A stretch of 25,454 nt of DNA from Saccoglossus kowalevskii. Lineage: Eukaryota; Hemichordata; Enteropneusta; Harrimaniidae. The notes below the pieces were generated by a model. That model saw nothing but the letters and a program-made list of their open reading frames with translations, did not search any database and was not told the origin of the DNA. The number at the start of each line of letters is the position of its first letter. The stretch's first letter is position 1. A program made the position numbers and the translations under genes. Below are positions 1-9,879 of the stretch, piece after piece. The stretch is taken from NCBI RefSeq assembly GCF_000003605.2, contig NW_003134838.1:516701-542154 (forward strand), given 5' to 3'.

Positions 1-1260
1 GTCCGTATTTTGCAGGAAACGCATATATAATGTCCGAGTATCTTTTCCGCTGGTGAAGTTAGAGTTCAAGTTGAAATCTATAATCATTATACTAGTATTA
101 TAAAATCAATGCAATCACTTAATGATCTTGTTTTGCGCAAAGTTAAATTTTGTATTCGAAAGTCTTTTTGCTAACAATTTCGGACAGAGTAGCTTCGGTT
201 TTGAATTTCTACGGCCCAGATTAGGGAAAAATAGACACATTATTACTTATTACATATATCGCTCATATTTCGACAATACTAGGCCCCATAAAAACATTTC
301 AGTGAGCCTATCTGGTACATGCAGTGATCCTGATTGGTATTTAATATCCAGCTGGAACATGCACGCATTATATGACGAGTTGTATCGTAGTGCTGTATTA
401 TAGTGGCATGGAAAGTGAACGTAAACGTTCACGCCCGGTCGCCTACGATAGGACATGTTTTTTTTCAAAGGTTTCAAATGTTTAACACTCTCCTTGACAA
501 CCAACCGTAAATGCAATCATTCCTGTATACTAACATTAGCGCAAAAATGTAACTAGTATTTTCTTCCCAAATAATCAAGAGTGACAAATACTGGTTCAAT
601 GTCAGATTTTTTGAGTCATTTTAAAATGTTTTAAGAGTTAAAAGGGGTCACTGAACATATCTGCACTACACTGAAGCAGATGTTTCTATTGTTCTATCGA
701 AGACAAGTGGGTAGTTCGATCATACTCCAATAAGAATAACATATTGACTAAAGTGTTGTTTGGCGGACGGTCATTCTCTCACTCAATATTGGATGACGCT
801 TTTTAGAGCTGTGTGTGTAGAAACACGTGACCAATAGTACTCAGTTGAAATAAGTTGGCGCCAAACAAGTGCAACGGTTTATAATGAATTATACTGTTTT
901 AATGCCTGCATACACTCTATGTTGATTTGTCAGTTTAAATTACCGAGCGCAAGGTATAACATTGGAGTCATAAGTGACAATCTATATGCGAATAGAGACT
1001 CACCACTATTGTAATTCTATCGATTGCATATGCAACCTTTTCGAATTTCACGTTAATTTATTTCCAATAAAAGTATTAGGCCTAATAGACCGTTATCGAG
1101 CCAGGTGATGTTTGCAAAGAAACTCTCTGTAGTGAAAATATCTGCCTTTCAAAACGTTGTGCATCAAGATATAATGATTGTATATTCTTTATAATTCAGG
1201 TTATAATTTTAAAAAACAAAACATGGTTCACATATTGTGAATAAGGTTACGATTACAGAT
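1..1260. other. intergenic, no gene recognised
   Basis: ORFs lie on both strands around 122-516, but they overlap each other and neither shows a domain, a signal peptide or splice context. A two-arm inverted repeat built on ACGT, GTGAACGT-AA-ACGTTCAC, sits at 415-432. The rest is ordinary AT-rich sequence. Confidence 0.5.
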
Positions 1261-1262
1261 TA

Positions 1263-1763
1263 CTGTAAAACATGTTGAAAAAGCGGCATGTAATTTTAGC
1301 GAATTGTGGTAAAATGACGTAATAGCGAAATGTTGTTGTCATAAAATGATTGTCGATTTTCTGTCGCGCGCCAAAATAAAGGCGCAGTTATCATCTCCAT
1401 AAAAACAAAACAAAAACTGTCAAGTGTAATTTGATTTAGTTTGCAATGATATAAACAAAATACTAAGTAGTACTAATTTCCGTAATAATATATTAGTATA
1501 ACTTCATTTATTTATTTTCATTGAAATAATGACCACAATGAATACGTTTATTTTGTTGTGTTAATTTACTTTTCAATAGTGTATTTATCATGTCAGTACG
1601 TTTTTTTTGTGTTGTTTACAAAGTGTGTGTGGAGAAAAAAGACGCTGTTTGGCGGCCATTTTGAATTTATAATAAAGTCATTAGCGACATCTTGAATTAG
1701 CGAGTCAGTTCTCTCGCTAAATTCGCTAAAAAGACATGCTCGCGAAAGAGACATGTTTTACAG
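1263..1763. mobile_element. MITE with long terminal inverted repeats and TA target duplication
   Basis: A 501-bp element flanked by TA on both sides (1261-1262 and 1764-1765). The ends form an imperfect inverted repeat of about 45 bp: left 1261-1305, right 1720-1765. Both ends start TACTGTAAAACATGT when read inwards, and both contain GCATGT and TTTTTAGCGAATT or a close variant about 30 bases in. There is no ORF inside. TA duplication plus terminal inverted repeats without a transposase is the form of a non-autonomous Tc1/mariner-type element. Repeats with TACTGTAAAA ends and internal TAGCGAA motifs seem familiar to me from marine invertebrate genomes, but that is recollection, not a search. 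Confidence 0.75.
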
Positions 1764-2059
1764 TATATATAAATTCAACCAATGATCAGACAGTGTATGT
1801 CAAGTTATAAAATCTTTAGATACTGTTACCATACACAGTACAGAGCACAGTTCGTATGCTAGTTAATATTTAACACATGTAAAGAAGGAAGCAAAAGCAA
1901 TTATTTTGCATTGCGTGACATCAATTATTATTATTAAAAGACGTTGGTAATATATTGATACAGTGGCATCGAGTCAATGACACGATTTTACATTAATTTG
2001 AACAATCTTAAAACGCCAAAGTAACGGCGTTGCAATTGCAATGTAAAGGTTTACTTAAT

Positions 2060-2065
2060 TTTATT
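2060..2065 (-). terminator. candidate poly(A) signal of the receptor gene
   Basis: TTTATT on the plus strand gives AATAAA on the minus strand, about 385 bases downstream of the receptor stop codon. It is the first canonical hexamer I find in that 3' flank. In AT-rich sequence such hexamers also occur by chance. Confidence 0.3.
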
Positions 2066-2449
2066 TAAGATCGTATTTATATGCACTTTTAAATTGCCTA
2101 TTTTTACATCTCTAAATAAGTAGATATGCATCAGTCTGTACTACATTTATACTAATGCAGAATTCATTTTGTGCATCACGTACAGTAATTCTAGTTCTTG
2201 CTGGCTTTCAAAATGAAATGGATTTGTTCTAGCAATTGATACATATTAACGTACTTTCTATATAATAGTGGATAAGACAAAAATGCTGTAAATAACGTGG
2301 TGACATATACAATGACGTAAAGATGTGTTTGTACACCATGTTTATAAATGAAACTATAATTATTCAATTTTCAATATTCTTAAATCATATATGCAAAAAA
2401 GCTATATTAAGTACAAAACACTCGTTACATGTACTTGAATGGAATACTC

Positions 2450-3460
2450 TCAGAGCTGCGTTGAGGCTTGCATTCCTGATTCGTATATCGATTGCTGTCT
2501 ACACTGAAAGGCGCTTAAAAATGCCAGACGATAACGGGAACTCATGACGTTGTAAATAAGTGGGTCAATGGCGGAGTTAATGTACATTAATGATTTCATA
2601 GACACCATGACAATGTAAAGCTGTGTTATTGACATGCATGTCTTTGTCTGGATACAGGTATTGGCCAGTACTTGAGTAGCGAGAATCACGTCAATCAAAT
2701 AATAGGGAAACACACACAAAAAGAACAGTAGTTCAGTTACTATCAGTAATTTGATGACTTGCAGCCTTTCTGCTCTGGCATCGGAGTCTTGTGCCGATAT
2801 GGTCCCATGGTTACGTCTGGACAAAGTTCTCACAATGAGAATATTTAAGACTGTAATGGTTGACATTGAGACGATAAACGGCAAGGTTTGGAGAATCAAC
2901 GTTATGGCGTTTATGCCCAAACCCCCTTTTGAAAAACACGAGATTGTAAATACCACGGCAAACGTGAATGCTACGGCCCATGTGACAGCTATGACGCGCC
3001 GCGCTCGCGATTTACTGCTCAACCTTTTGGCTTGGTAAGGTTTACATATTGCGAAGTATCTTTCCAAGGTTATCAGCGCCAGTGTCAGCATTGACGTGTA
3101 GTTCGACAGGTGGGTAACCCCGGAACTCAAAACGCAGTAGAGAGTCTGGAACCGTGGCGCAACTTCGTAGAACAAATCGCACGTTTCCAAAGGCACAGTG
3201 ATAGCGAGAAACATTATGTCGGCTAGTCCGAGATTCATGAGGTAGCAGTTTGTCACAGTGTTCATGTAAGCTACCGTTGTCCGCACGTAAAGGAATGCCA
3301 AGTTGCCGAACAGTCCAGTTACTAAAATTGTAAGCCAAACACACGCTAATGGTCCACGTAGCTGCTGACGCAACAGATCATATTCATCAGATGAGAATGT
3401 CCAATCTACCGTCGTATTAGACAGCGGCCACACAGAGGAATTGTGTGAAGCTAGCTCCAT
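2450..3460 (-). CDS. class A (rhodopsin-family) peptide-type GPCR, single coding exon
   Basis: Seven-transmembrane receptor of 336 residues, expected at the plasma membrane and coupled to G proteins. The start is the ATG at 3460; the frame stays open seven codons further up to a GTG, but no other ATG lies before the upstream in-frame stop (3536-3538). Visible landmarks: N-glycosylation sequons N7 and N15; TM1 about 38-60 with GN at 52-53; TM2 72-95 with LGLAD, D81; TM3 106-140 with C109 and ERY 133-135; TM4 152-174 with W161; TM5 182-210 with P194; TM6 230-259 with C249 and P252; TM7 281-304 with NSAIDPLIY (N295, D299, P300, Y303); helix 8 with possible palmitoylation at C320. TM2 (TNCYLMNL), TERY-like TM3 end and YNVMSSRYRLAF resemble the TRH/ghrelin/neuromedin-U receptor group, so the ligand is probably a neuropeptide; the subfamily is inference. 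Odd points: a very short second extracellular loop (about 175-181) and V250 where Trp is usual. The frame is intact. GPCR identity is near certain, the ligand unknown. Confidence 0.95.
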   Translation of the reverse strand: MELASHNSSVWPLSNTTVDWTFSSDEYDLLRQQLRGPLACVWLTILVTGLFGNLAFLYVRTTVAYMNTVTNCYLMNLGLADIMFLAITVPLETCDLFYEVAPRFQTLYCVLSSGVTHLSNYTSMLTLALITLERYFAICKPYQAKRLSSKSRARRVIAVTWAVAFTFAVVFTISCFSKGGLGINAITLILQTLPFIVSMSTITVLNILIVRTLSRRNHGTISAQDSDARAERLQVIKLLIVTELLFFLCVFPYYLIDVILATQVLANTCIQTKTCMSITQLYIVMVSMKSLMYINSAIDPLIYNVMSSRYRLAFLSAFQCRQQSIYESGMQASTQL

Positions 3461-3559
3461 GATAGTATACAATAGCCTCACTTCAAATAAGCTGCCACCA
3501 TAAAGTTCACATCTGATAATGTATATTCCAGTACGTCATGTCGATCCGTTATCGGTGTT

Positions 3560-3585
3560 CTAAAAAGATGTAAAAAAACAACAAC
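3560..3585 (-). other. predicted 3' splice site for the 5'UTR of the receptor gene
   Basis: Read on the minus strand, a pyrimidine-rich run (TTGTTGTTTTTTTACATC) ends in TTTTTAG with the AG at 3561-3560. That is about 100 bases upstream of the receptor ATG. It would make the coding exon begin at 3559, with an untranslated upstream exon further right. This is a pattern prediction; no donor was assigned. Confidence 0.45.
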
Positions 3586-5564
3586 GTTGATATAATAACG
3601 TCAAGGTATACAACCAATGAACCATAAATCAGGAGCAGCTGTTGTGTTGTCATTAATGACGGGTTATTAGGGAAAACGTGGAATAAATCACTGTCATAAT
3701 GTGAATGCACTGGGTCAGGAGTGATTGGAAACGCAGGCTGCTAGTAATAGATGGAGGTGTGAATGGCCTTCTGTACTATTTCACCCTCGTTCTTTGTTGC
3801 AAATAAAACAGCATTATGCCGAGATTTATTTTGCGAGGCCCGTGCATATAACGTTTGGGAAGGTTTTAAAGCAATCTTGTTTTCTACATGTATTAGTTCC
3901 TTGCAAAATGCTGATGAGGAAGACGACATGTCGTCCCACGTTCAGCATAGAACCTCCAGATTTAAAATGGTACATTCCTAAATGTCACAACCCTGTAAGC
4001 ACCTTGTTCTGGGCATTTATTGCGTACCAGTCATCGCATCGCATTCTGTTTGTTTATGGATAAAATGCTAGGTATTCAGAAGGTGTAAAATACGAAATCC
4101 GAACGTCGTTCGCGCCGACTGTGGCACATTAAGTCGTCGTTATGTATTAAGGTGGGCAGTTCAAACGATGCAGAAAGGGTCACGTTTTTAATCTGGTTTT
4201 TTATCATCACGTTCATCGTCGTCAATTGACAAATAGCATGCGCAGCAACAATTGTGGTAATCCTTGCAAAACTGTTCTCTGTAAGGGGCGATTAATTGCG
4301 ATGTGGCGAATGTTGTGTTGATTATACTGGTAGCGTTCATGCGGAAACGCTGTAAATATGTCGAACGTGCTTAATGTACTAAACATGGTATACATGTGTT
4401 AATGTATCCCATCAATTTATTAATATTTAAGTTGCAACGACAAAAAAACATCGATTACTTAGAAACGAGTATGAGTCAAATCACCGAGTTTCGCCAATAA
4501 TGTAAAAAGTCAAGAACGATCATAGTTTTATTGTACGGCAGGTGTTTTTTTTTTTGTTTGTTTATGTGTGTTTTATGTTCTCAGGCAGCTAAATTAATGC
4601 AGCTGAGTGGTTTCCGCTTAATATGGACGTGTTTGTGCCATTCATTCACAGTTTTACATCTCTTTGATATACTAACTTCCTGGCACAGTTGATGAGAATA
4701 GTTTAAGTGGACGTCGACCCAAAGTCTATTGTCTTATCGCACAATCGCCATTTCCTTGCCATAATTAGAGTGATTTATATATATATGCATACATATTAAA
4801 ATAAATACAAATGCCCCGAAGGAACTAGCGCCACGAATGCATCTCCCTGTGTCATCTTTATTTATTTACGTCGGTAACAACATTCTCATGACACGAGTGG
4901 AAATCCCGTGATTTGTTGTAGTTCAACTTTCAGTCACGCAAATAACAGACAGACTGCGTCCAATTTTTTCTAGATAATAAGAATAGCTACCGACAATCGT
5001 TGAACAGCTTTGATATGATGTAAAAAGAAAATGAAAAAAGCTGGCATGTTTAGTAACCTGTAATAACTATCTGAATCACGAATATTTTTACTCGTTTTCA
5101 CCCGTTCCTCCCTCAATTAATTTGTATTATTAACTAACTTTGAAGTCTATAACATATGTAGTTATAGCATTCGCAAAATATGCGTGTCGTTTTAGTGGCT
5201 AATAATTTTTTTCGAACTCCCGTTATGTAACACTATTTCGAATCCATTCCCGGAACACGCTCATCACAGCTTATTCTAAACCTCCTTTATATAGGCCATT
5301 GGGCTTCACGTAGTTGTATCTCAGTCACGTACATCCTTCAGTTACTTCACCTAACAACGCACTGCAAAAAGTATTTAAAAAACTGTTTACGCCAACCAAA
5401 CTACAAGTATTTACCTATTACTTCGTAAATGCGAATTATATTGGAAACTACGTTGTGGGAGCTAAAGTTGCTGAGGTGAAAAGATGCACCCCTTTAGCGG
5501 CAAATCCGTGACTCTATTGACGGGGCTAAATAGGCGAGTTATGAGGAAATGGAGCAAGTGGCCC
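3586..5564. other. intergenic upstream of the receptor, no gene recognised
   Basis: The receptor promoter and any 5' non-coding exon should lie at the start of this stretch. Three overlapping ORFs at 3725-4063 (two plus, one minus) reflect slightly richer base composition; none shows a recognisable domain. Another ORF (5314-5511, plus) begins at a non-ATG codon. A TTTATATAGGCC sequence at about 5285-5296 looks like a TATA box, but no gene can be tied to it. Confidence 0.45.
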
Positions 5565-5635
5565 GTGATAATACATGCACGTATCTTTATTTTTCTGCTT
5601 ATCACGTCATTGTTCGTCAACTAAAATAAAGATAC
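5565..5635. repeat. two competing stem-loops (13-bp perfect inverted repeat)
   Basis: GTATCTTTATTTT at 5581-5593 is the exact reverse complement of AAAATAAAGATAC at 5623-5635, with a 29-base loop. A second pair, GTGATAA (5565-5571) and TTATCAC (5599-5605), interlocks with the first, so the two hairpins are mutually exclusive. This may be the remnant of a small inverted-repeat element; no target duplication is evident. Confidence 0.5.
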
Positions 5636-6055
5636 AAAACACTCTTAACGCAGCAATATTCAGCAAGACAATGCGTATATTCAAACAGCAGCCGGTGGCA
5701 CGATGCAGTGTGTAGACAATGTTTTGTTGAACTGTTGAAATCGACGATAGAAACTAGTGACACTTTCCAAGTTTGTGGTTACGTATAACATAACTAACTA
5801 ACGAGATATTTGGACGCTTACCGATTAAACCAACATATTTTTGCTTCTTTGCGAAAACCACTAATTTCCATATGAATTGTTAACTATAGCATATGTATGT
5901 TTAACTACACCATGTCTGATTTGCCGATGTCATGTACCATAATGGCAAATACAGTGACTCGGCACACTGACAGGTGTTTCAACTTTTCACGTGCTAAGGT
6001 ACATGTATGGATCATTTCGGTTTTGTCTGTCTGTCAAACATTAACCTTTATTCAG
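5636..6055. other. no firm gene; possible upstream coding piece
   Basis: An ATG ORF occupies 5897-6106 in another frame (MSDLPMSCTIMANTVTRHTD at its start). It contains a donor-like AAG|GTACATG at 5997-6003. Splicing from there to the acceptor at 6055 would need a 56-base intron and runs into a stop in every frame I tried, so no link to the downstream coding-like segment can be claimed. Confidence 0.3.
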
Positions 6056-6383
6056 AGATTTCTGAAAAGAAATTTTCGCGTTTTGCACAGCTGGATATGT
6101 TACTGAATATTTTAATCCAACAAGATAACGGAAGAGCAAAAATTACTGAGATAGAATCATCACAAACACACGCACGCAAAATAGAACGAGAATACTGAAA
6201 AACGTTCACGTATTTGTATCATAATTTTGCCAAGGTTATTGCAGCGAAGACTGTGCATTTGTCTGACGAACATCTGATAAAAGGGTGACACTAGCAAAGA
6301 ACTTCTACAGAAAAGACTTGGATGAGGACAATCACTTCCTCAACAGGAAGTATATGATGCCCTACAACCGCCGACGCTTGTAA
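6056..6383 (+). pseudogene. coding-like segment in two frames, possibly broken gene or terminal exon(s)
   Basis: A good splice acceptor (CCTTTATTCAG, AG at 6054-6055) opens a frame beginning ISEKKFSRFAQLDMLLNIL, which stops at TGA 6196-6198. The same frame then stays open to 6286 with coding-like sequence (AKTVHLSDEHLIKG). From 6267 another frame is open to TAA 6381-6383 and ends DEDNHFLNRKYMMPYNRRRL, a very protein-like C-terminus. Poly(A)-type ATTAAA lies at 6485-6490. The parts can be joined only by assuming one stop and one frame change, or by small exons with unknown donors. I do not recognise the family. It could be a decayed copy, two alternative last exons, or chance. Confidence 0.3.
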
Positions 6384-6484
6384 TCTCGGATGAACTGTCC
6401 AAATCATGGGACTTGATTTGAAATGAATGATGTATTCGAATTATATAAATGTTTTTATTATGCAATTTGTAAGTAATTGTACAT

Positions 6485-6490
6485 ATTAAA
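6485..6490 (+). terminator. candidate poly(A) signal ATTAAA
   Basis: ATTAAA about 100 bases downstream of the TAA that ends the coding-like segment at 6383. It fits a short 3'UTR if that segment is a real terminal exon. The variant hexamer is common by chance in AT-rich DNA. Confidence 0.25.
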
Positions 6491-8083
6491 ACACATGTAA
6501 TTTGCATGAAACCATTTTGTTTCTATTATACATATGGATGATGTATAAATCTATGTTTACGGGGTTTACTAATTTGAATATCAATATAACCGTGGAACTT
6601 TATAAATTGCTTATGAATAATAGCTATTACAGTATTACGTATAAAGTATGAAGTAAGTTATTTATTGTATAATTTAATACGGCAACGACTTTGTATCCAT
6701 ATATTCCGGATTGTGCACTAACAAATGGATTCATAGTACCACTATTTGAATTCGAGGGCGATAAAAAGATACTATATTCATAGCATGGGTTCAATCTGAT
6801 TAAAATAAGATCCTTGTTTGTTTGTTTTTTAGTTTGTGTTTATTTTTTTTTATTTTTTTTTTATACATTTTCTTTTACTTTAATTTATTATTTATTTTCT
6901 GGCAGTCTTTAAGAGTTTTGGTAATCGTGAAAGCCCACAAAGATCCGACCCAATGCCTATATAAATCCCGCTCAAATATCCTATAAGCTACAGCCAATCA
7001 CAGCTAGCCTTTTATATTGGTCGACGGCGTACTCATATGAGAAAATAATAAAACAAAATAATTAACAATTACAATGTACAAGAAAAAAGATCGTGTTACG
7101 GGGCAGGGTTTTAGTTTTGAAGACAATCATCTTATTAATAATCAAAGGTTGACCAGGGAAAATGCGCGTTAAATTTTCCAATTGCCTTTGAAGGCTGAAA
7201 ATTCAATGTTCTGTCGTCAACTGCGACGGACAATTTTTTTTTTTTTATTTTACTGACGTGTTCTTGACCATATTTTCTTGTAAGTTGCACAAAACATGAA
7301 CAGACATGTATTATTTAGATCGTTATTGCTCCGGTGATCTAAATGTGTGGTTGATTGCCGAAGCTCTGTCCAGCAGGAATTATTTAGGGGAAACGGGGGA
7401 GGGGACTGCTACGACTGACGCAATGTTTTCCAATAGAACACAAAAATACAACAAAGCAACTAAGGACGTAATTTAGTTATTTAGACTGCAGTAGTATTAC
7501 TTTCACTCGCATCTCAAACTTGTAAAGTGTGAGGAGCGCACACTTTGCGCAGTTTGGCAATACTTCATCATGTTCTCATCGGTGGTGCTGCCGTATAGGC
7601 ACATTTTCTCGCAATTTTTTGTTGACTTTTGATATTTCTCACCACTTATCAGTGGGAATTTGGATTCTCGTCATTAAACTGTTTTATTCCAAAAATTCTA
7701 CACCACCACAACGTTACTGGGGAGGATGATATCAACTTTAGATGATCTGGGAGAAAGTGTCAGTTTCTCGCTCTAGTATCATTTTTTATGCAATTCATAC
7801 TTTTCAGTGTAATAATATTCTAAGGACAATCTTTCTTTACAATGTATTTTTCCCACCAATTCATGCACAATTCAATACATTAATAGAAAATTACTAGGTA
7901 TAATTGTTGTCATTACATTGAATATGTTTTTTTTTTCATTTCCATCATAGTATACACTTCTTGCTGAATATTCGCCAGCCAAGGTTCGTTTATTCAGTCA
8001 CCGCTTCAACTTTATAATAAGTTTATAAACACAAGATGAGTAAAGCATAATGATGAAAACCATGTAAACAGCTATAGTGTACA
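6491..8083. other. intergenic with a T-rich tract, no gene recognised
   Basis: A T-rich low-complexity tract fills 6813-6899. Just after it, TATATAAA (6958-6965) and a CCAATCA/ATTGG pair (about 6995-7020) look promoter-like, but no ORF follows. A T-run lies near 7230-7245. The 7529-7729 ORF shows no family features. Confidence 0.45.
6813..6899. repeat. T-rich low-complexity tract
   Basis: About 87 bases, nearly all T with scattered A and G, including several runs of eight or more T. No element ends are seen beside it. Confidence 0.8.
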
Positions 8084-8392
8084 ATGAAACAATTAAATCC
8101 CAAACTGTCTACGCTGAATATTGGAGCAAACAAATATTTCATAATCAATTGCGATGTGTTCCAAATAAGAAAAAATATTTTTTTTCAGCTCAATTATTTT
8201 AATACAGAGATATTGTGCATTATGTTGTGTATTTTTATGAATATTTGCAACTACGGCTTCAATACCGTAGAAGATTTTGATCTTATCGTCAACAAAACAT
8301 CACCCGTCTCCAGGGCAAACGACCAGAATTATTACTTGTGTTCGGTCGAACCGGTAGAAAAATCGTCACTCCCGGAAAAACTACGCAAATAA
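8084..8392 (+). CDS. uncertain 102-residue ORF with a hydrophobic middle segment
   Basis: The ORF starts at an ATG and ends at TAA 8390-8392. A hydrophobic stretch (ILCIMLCIFMNICNYG, about residues 43-58) is followed by a polar, protein-like tail containing an NKT sequon and ending SLPEKLRK. A T-rich run ending in CAG near 8188 could also be a splice acceptor, making the tail a terminal exon. The family is not recognised and no clear poly(A) signal follows. The AT-rich first half looks random; the 3' half is more convincing. Confidence 0.15.
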   Translation: MKQLNPKLSTLNIGANKYFIINCDVFQIRKNIFFQLNYFNTEILCIMLCIFMNICNYGFNTVEDFDLIVNKTSPVSRANDQNYYLCSVEPVEKSSLPEKLRK

Positions 8393-9803
8393 CGACCTAA
8401 ATTGGGATCATTAGGCCACAATATAATCATAAAAGCCATAGATGATTTTCGTTGCATTTGACAATGATATACTTACAGAAAAGTTGTATTTTCCCGATCG
8501 TTTTCATCGCTAACATCGGTATAATCCCCCATTTTGTTTGAGTGTGTTAATGAACTGACGCTGACCAGTGACCGATAACGTCATTAGGTGCGCTATAGAA
8601 GGGGGTCTGTGATTCGTTGACTAAACCAGTCACAGGTCTCGTTTAAATCTCGATACATAGGCATTGATTCAGATGTATATGGCGATAGTTAAACAAATAC
8701 ATAACAAAATACAAAAAGTAATAAAAAAATTATAAAAAAAATAGTAAAAGTAAAATAAATAAATATATAAAATAAAAATACATGCCGGACAATACATCAA
8801 ATTTTAATGTGATTGAGCATGGGTTATTCGGAAGAACGTTACCCCAAATCCTTCCAGCCTATGTAATTTTACATTGACTTGACCAGACCGAGGTTTAACC
8901 AAATATCAAGTTTACAAATTAATTTTAAGATATGTTATATTGCGTTTCCCTTTTATTATACAGAATACAATTTTTTTTTTGTTTCTCGTTTGTCGGGCGT
9001 GTTCCCATATACGTAAGGACACCAATATGTTTTTGATGCCCAACTTCATTTTATAAAAAATGTAAAAATTAAAAAAAAATGTATCACTGTATACCTAATA
9101 TTCCAAAAAGCAAACGTAAATTCCCACAATACTGAATCAATTTGGTCTGAAACTGAAAAGGATGTAATTAAATGTCTGAAATAGCCCATTTGTGCTGACC
9201 GTAAATGAATCTACGTAGATCATCAGGTTTTGTGCGCATGAAATCAGAACGCAGAAATCGTAAACTCAAAGTATACTGCATAATGGTGATGTACACAAAT
9301 ATACTTCGTACATGTTATTTGGCAATCAGGTCATTCATTTTTTCTAAAAAAACAAATGTTTCTTTACTCATTCATGATAGAAAATGTATTTATTTTCTTT
9401 ATTTAAAAAAGAAACGTCACTCTGAATAAAGCCGACCCGAAAGGAATAGTGCGCTTTCGTGTGACGACAATCGCTACTGGTCGTTTTGTTTTCCCAACAC
9501 GAGTAAAACCATATTATGTTTGATAGTGTAGTTATTCCCTCTGATATATTGATTATGTGCTGATTTTACTCATGGTGTCTTGGAGACGCCAGGTGATAAA
9601 TTGTCGACACAGTGTTACATGGACGGAAACACGACGGGAAGACATTGATGTTTTATCATTTTCACTGGCAAGAAGAACACTTTGGCTGACAACGTCATTA
9701 TAAAAGTTGCACACAAACGCTGAAACATAGTTTCAAAAAACCGCATGGGAACAGGTCAGATACTGTATATACAGATAAGTAGATGGATAATCGCAGCCGT
9801 AAT
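8393..9803. other. intergenic with an A-rich tract, no gene recognised
   Basis: An A-rich low-complexity tract occupies 8690-8782. The 12-bp palindrome ATCTACGTAGAT lies at 9209-9220, inside the start of a weak basic ORF (9205-9429) that shows no domain. Nothing else is identifiable. Confidence 0.45.
8690..8782. repeat. A-rich low-complexity tract
   Basis: About 93 bases rich in AAAT and AAAA runs. It is roughly complementary in composition to the T-rich tract at 6813-6899, but the two do not align convincingly. Confidence 0.8.
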
Positions 9804-9879
9804 TTATTAATAATTCATTTGTAAATTACTGCAGTAACACAACTTATTAATAATTCATTGATGAATTACTGCAGTAACA
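9804..9879. repeat. tandem duplication of a 36-bp unit containing a PstI-centred palindrome
   Basis: Two copies, 9804-9839 and 9844-9879, start with the same 16 bases (TTATTAATAATTCATT) and end with the same 16 (AATTACTGCAGTAACA). They differ at three central bases, giving 33/36 identity, with a 40-bp period. Each copy ends in the perfect 12-bp palindrome TTACTGCAGTAA. Confidence 0.85.

Noticed and set aside
122-516. Overlapping ORFs on both strands near the left edge
   Set aside because: No domains, signal peptides or splice context; both strands are open because of local composition.
3042-3344. Second minus-strand ORF inside the receptor gene, and the plus-strand ORFs 2323-2547 and 2751-3038
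   Set aside because: They overlap the receptor coding exon in other frames and have no domain; shadows.
3725-4063. 112-codon plus-strand ORF upstream of the receptor
   Set aside because: It starts at a non-ATG codon, overlaps open frames on both strands, and has no recognisable family.
5285-5296. TTTATATAGG as a CArG box (SRF site)
   Set aside because: The A/T core is eight bases rather than six; at best a TATA-like sequence without a gene.
6813-8782. T-rich and A-rich tracts as terminal inverted repeats of a 2-kb element
   Set aside because: Only the composition is complementary; the sequences do not align and no target duplication is seen.
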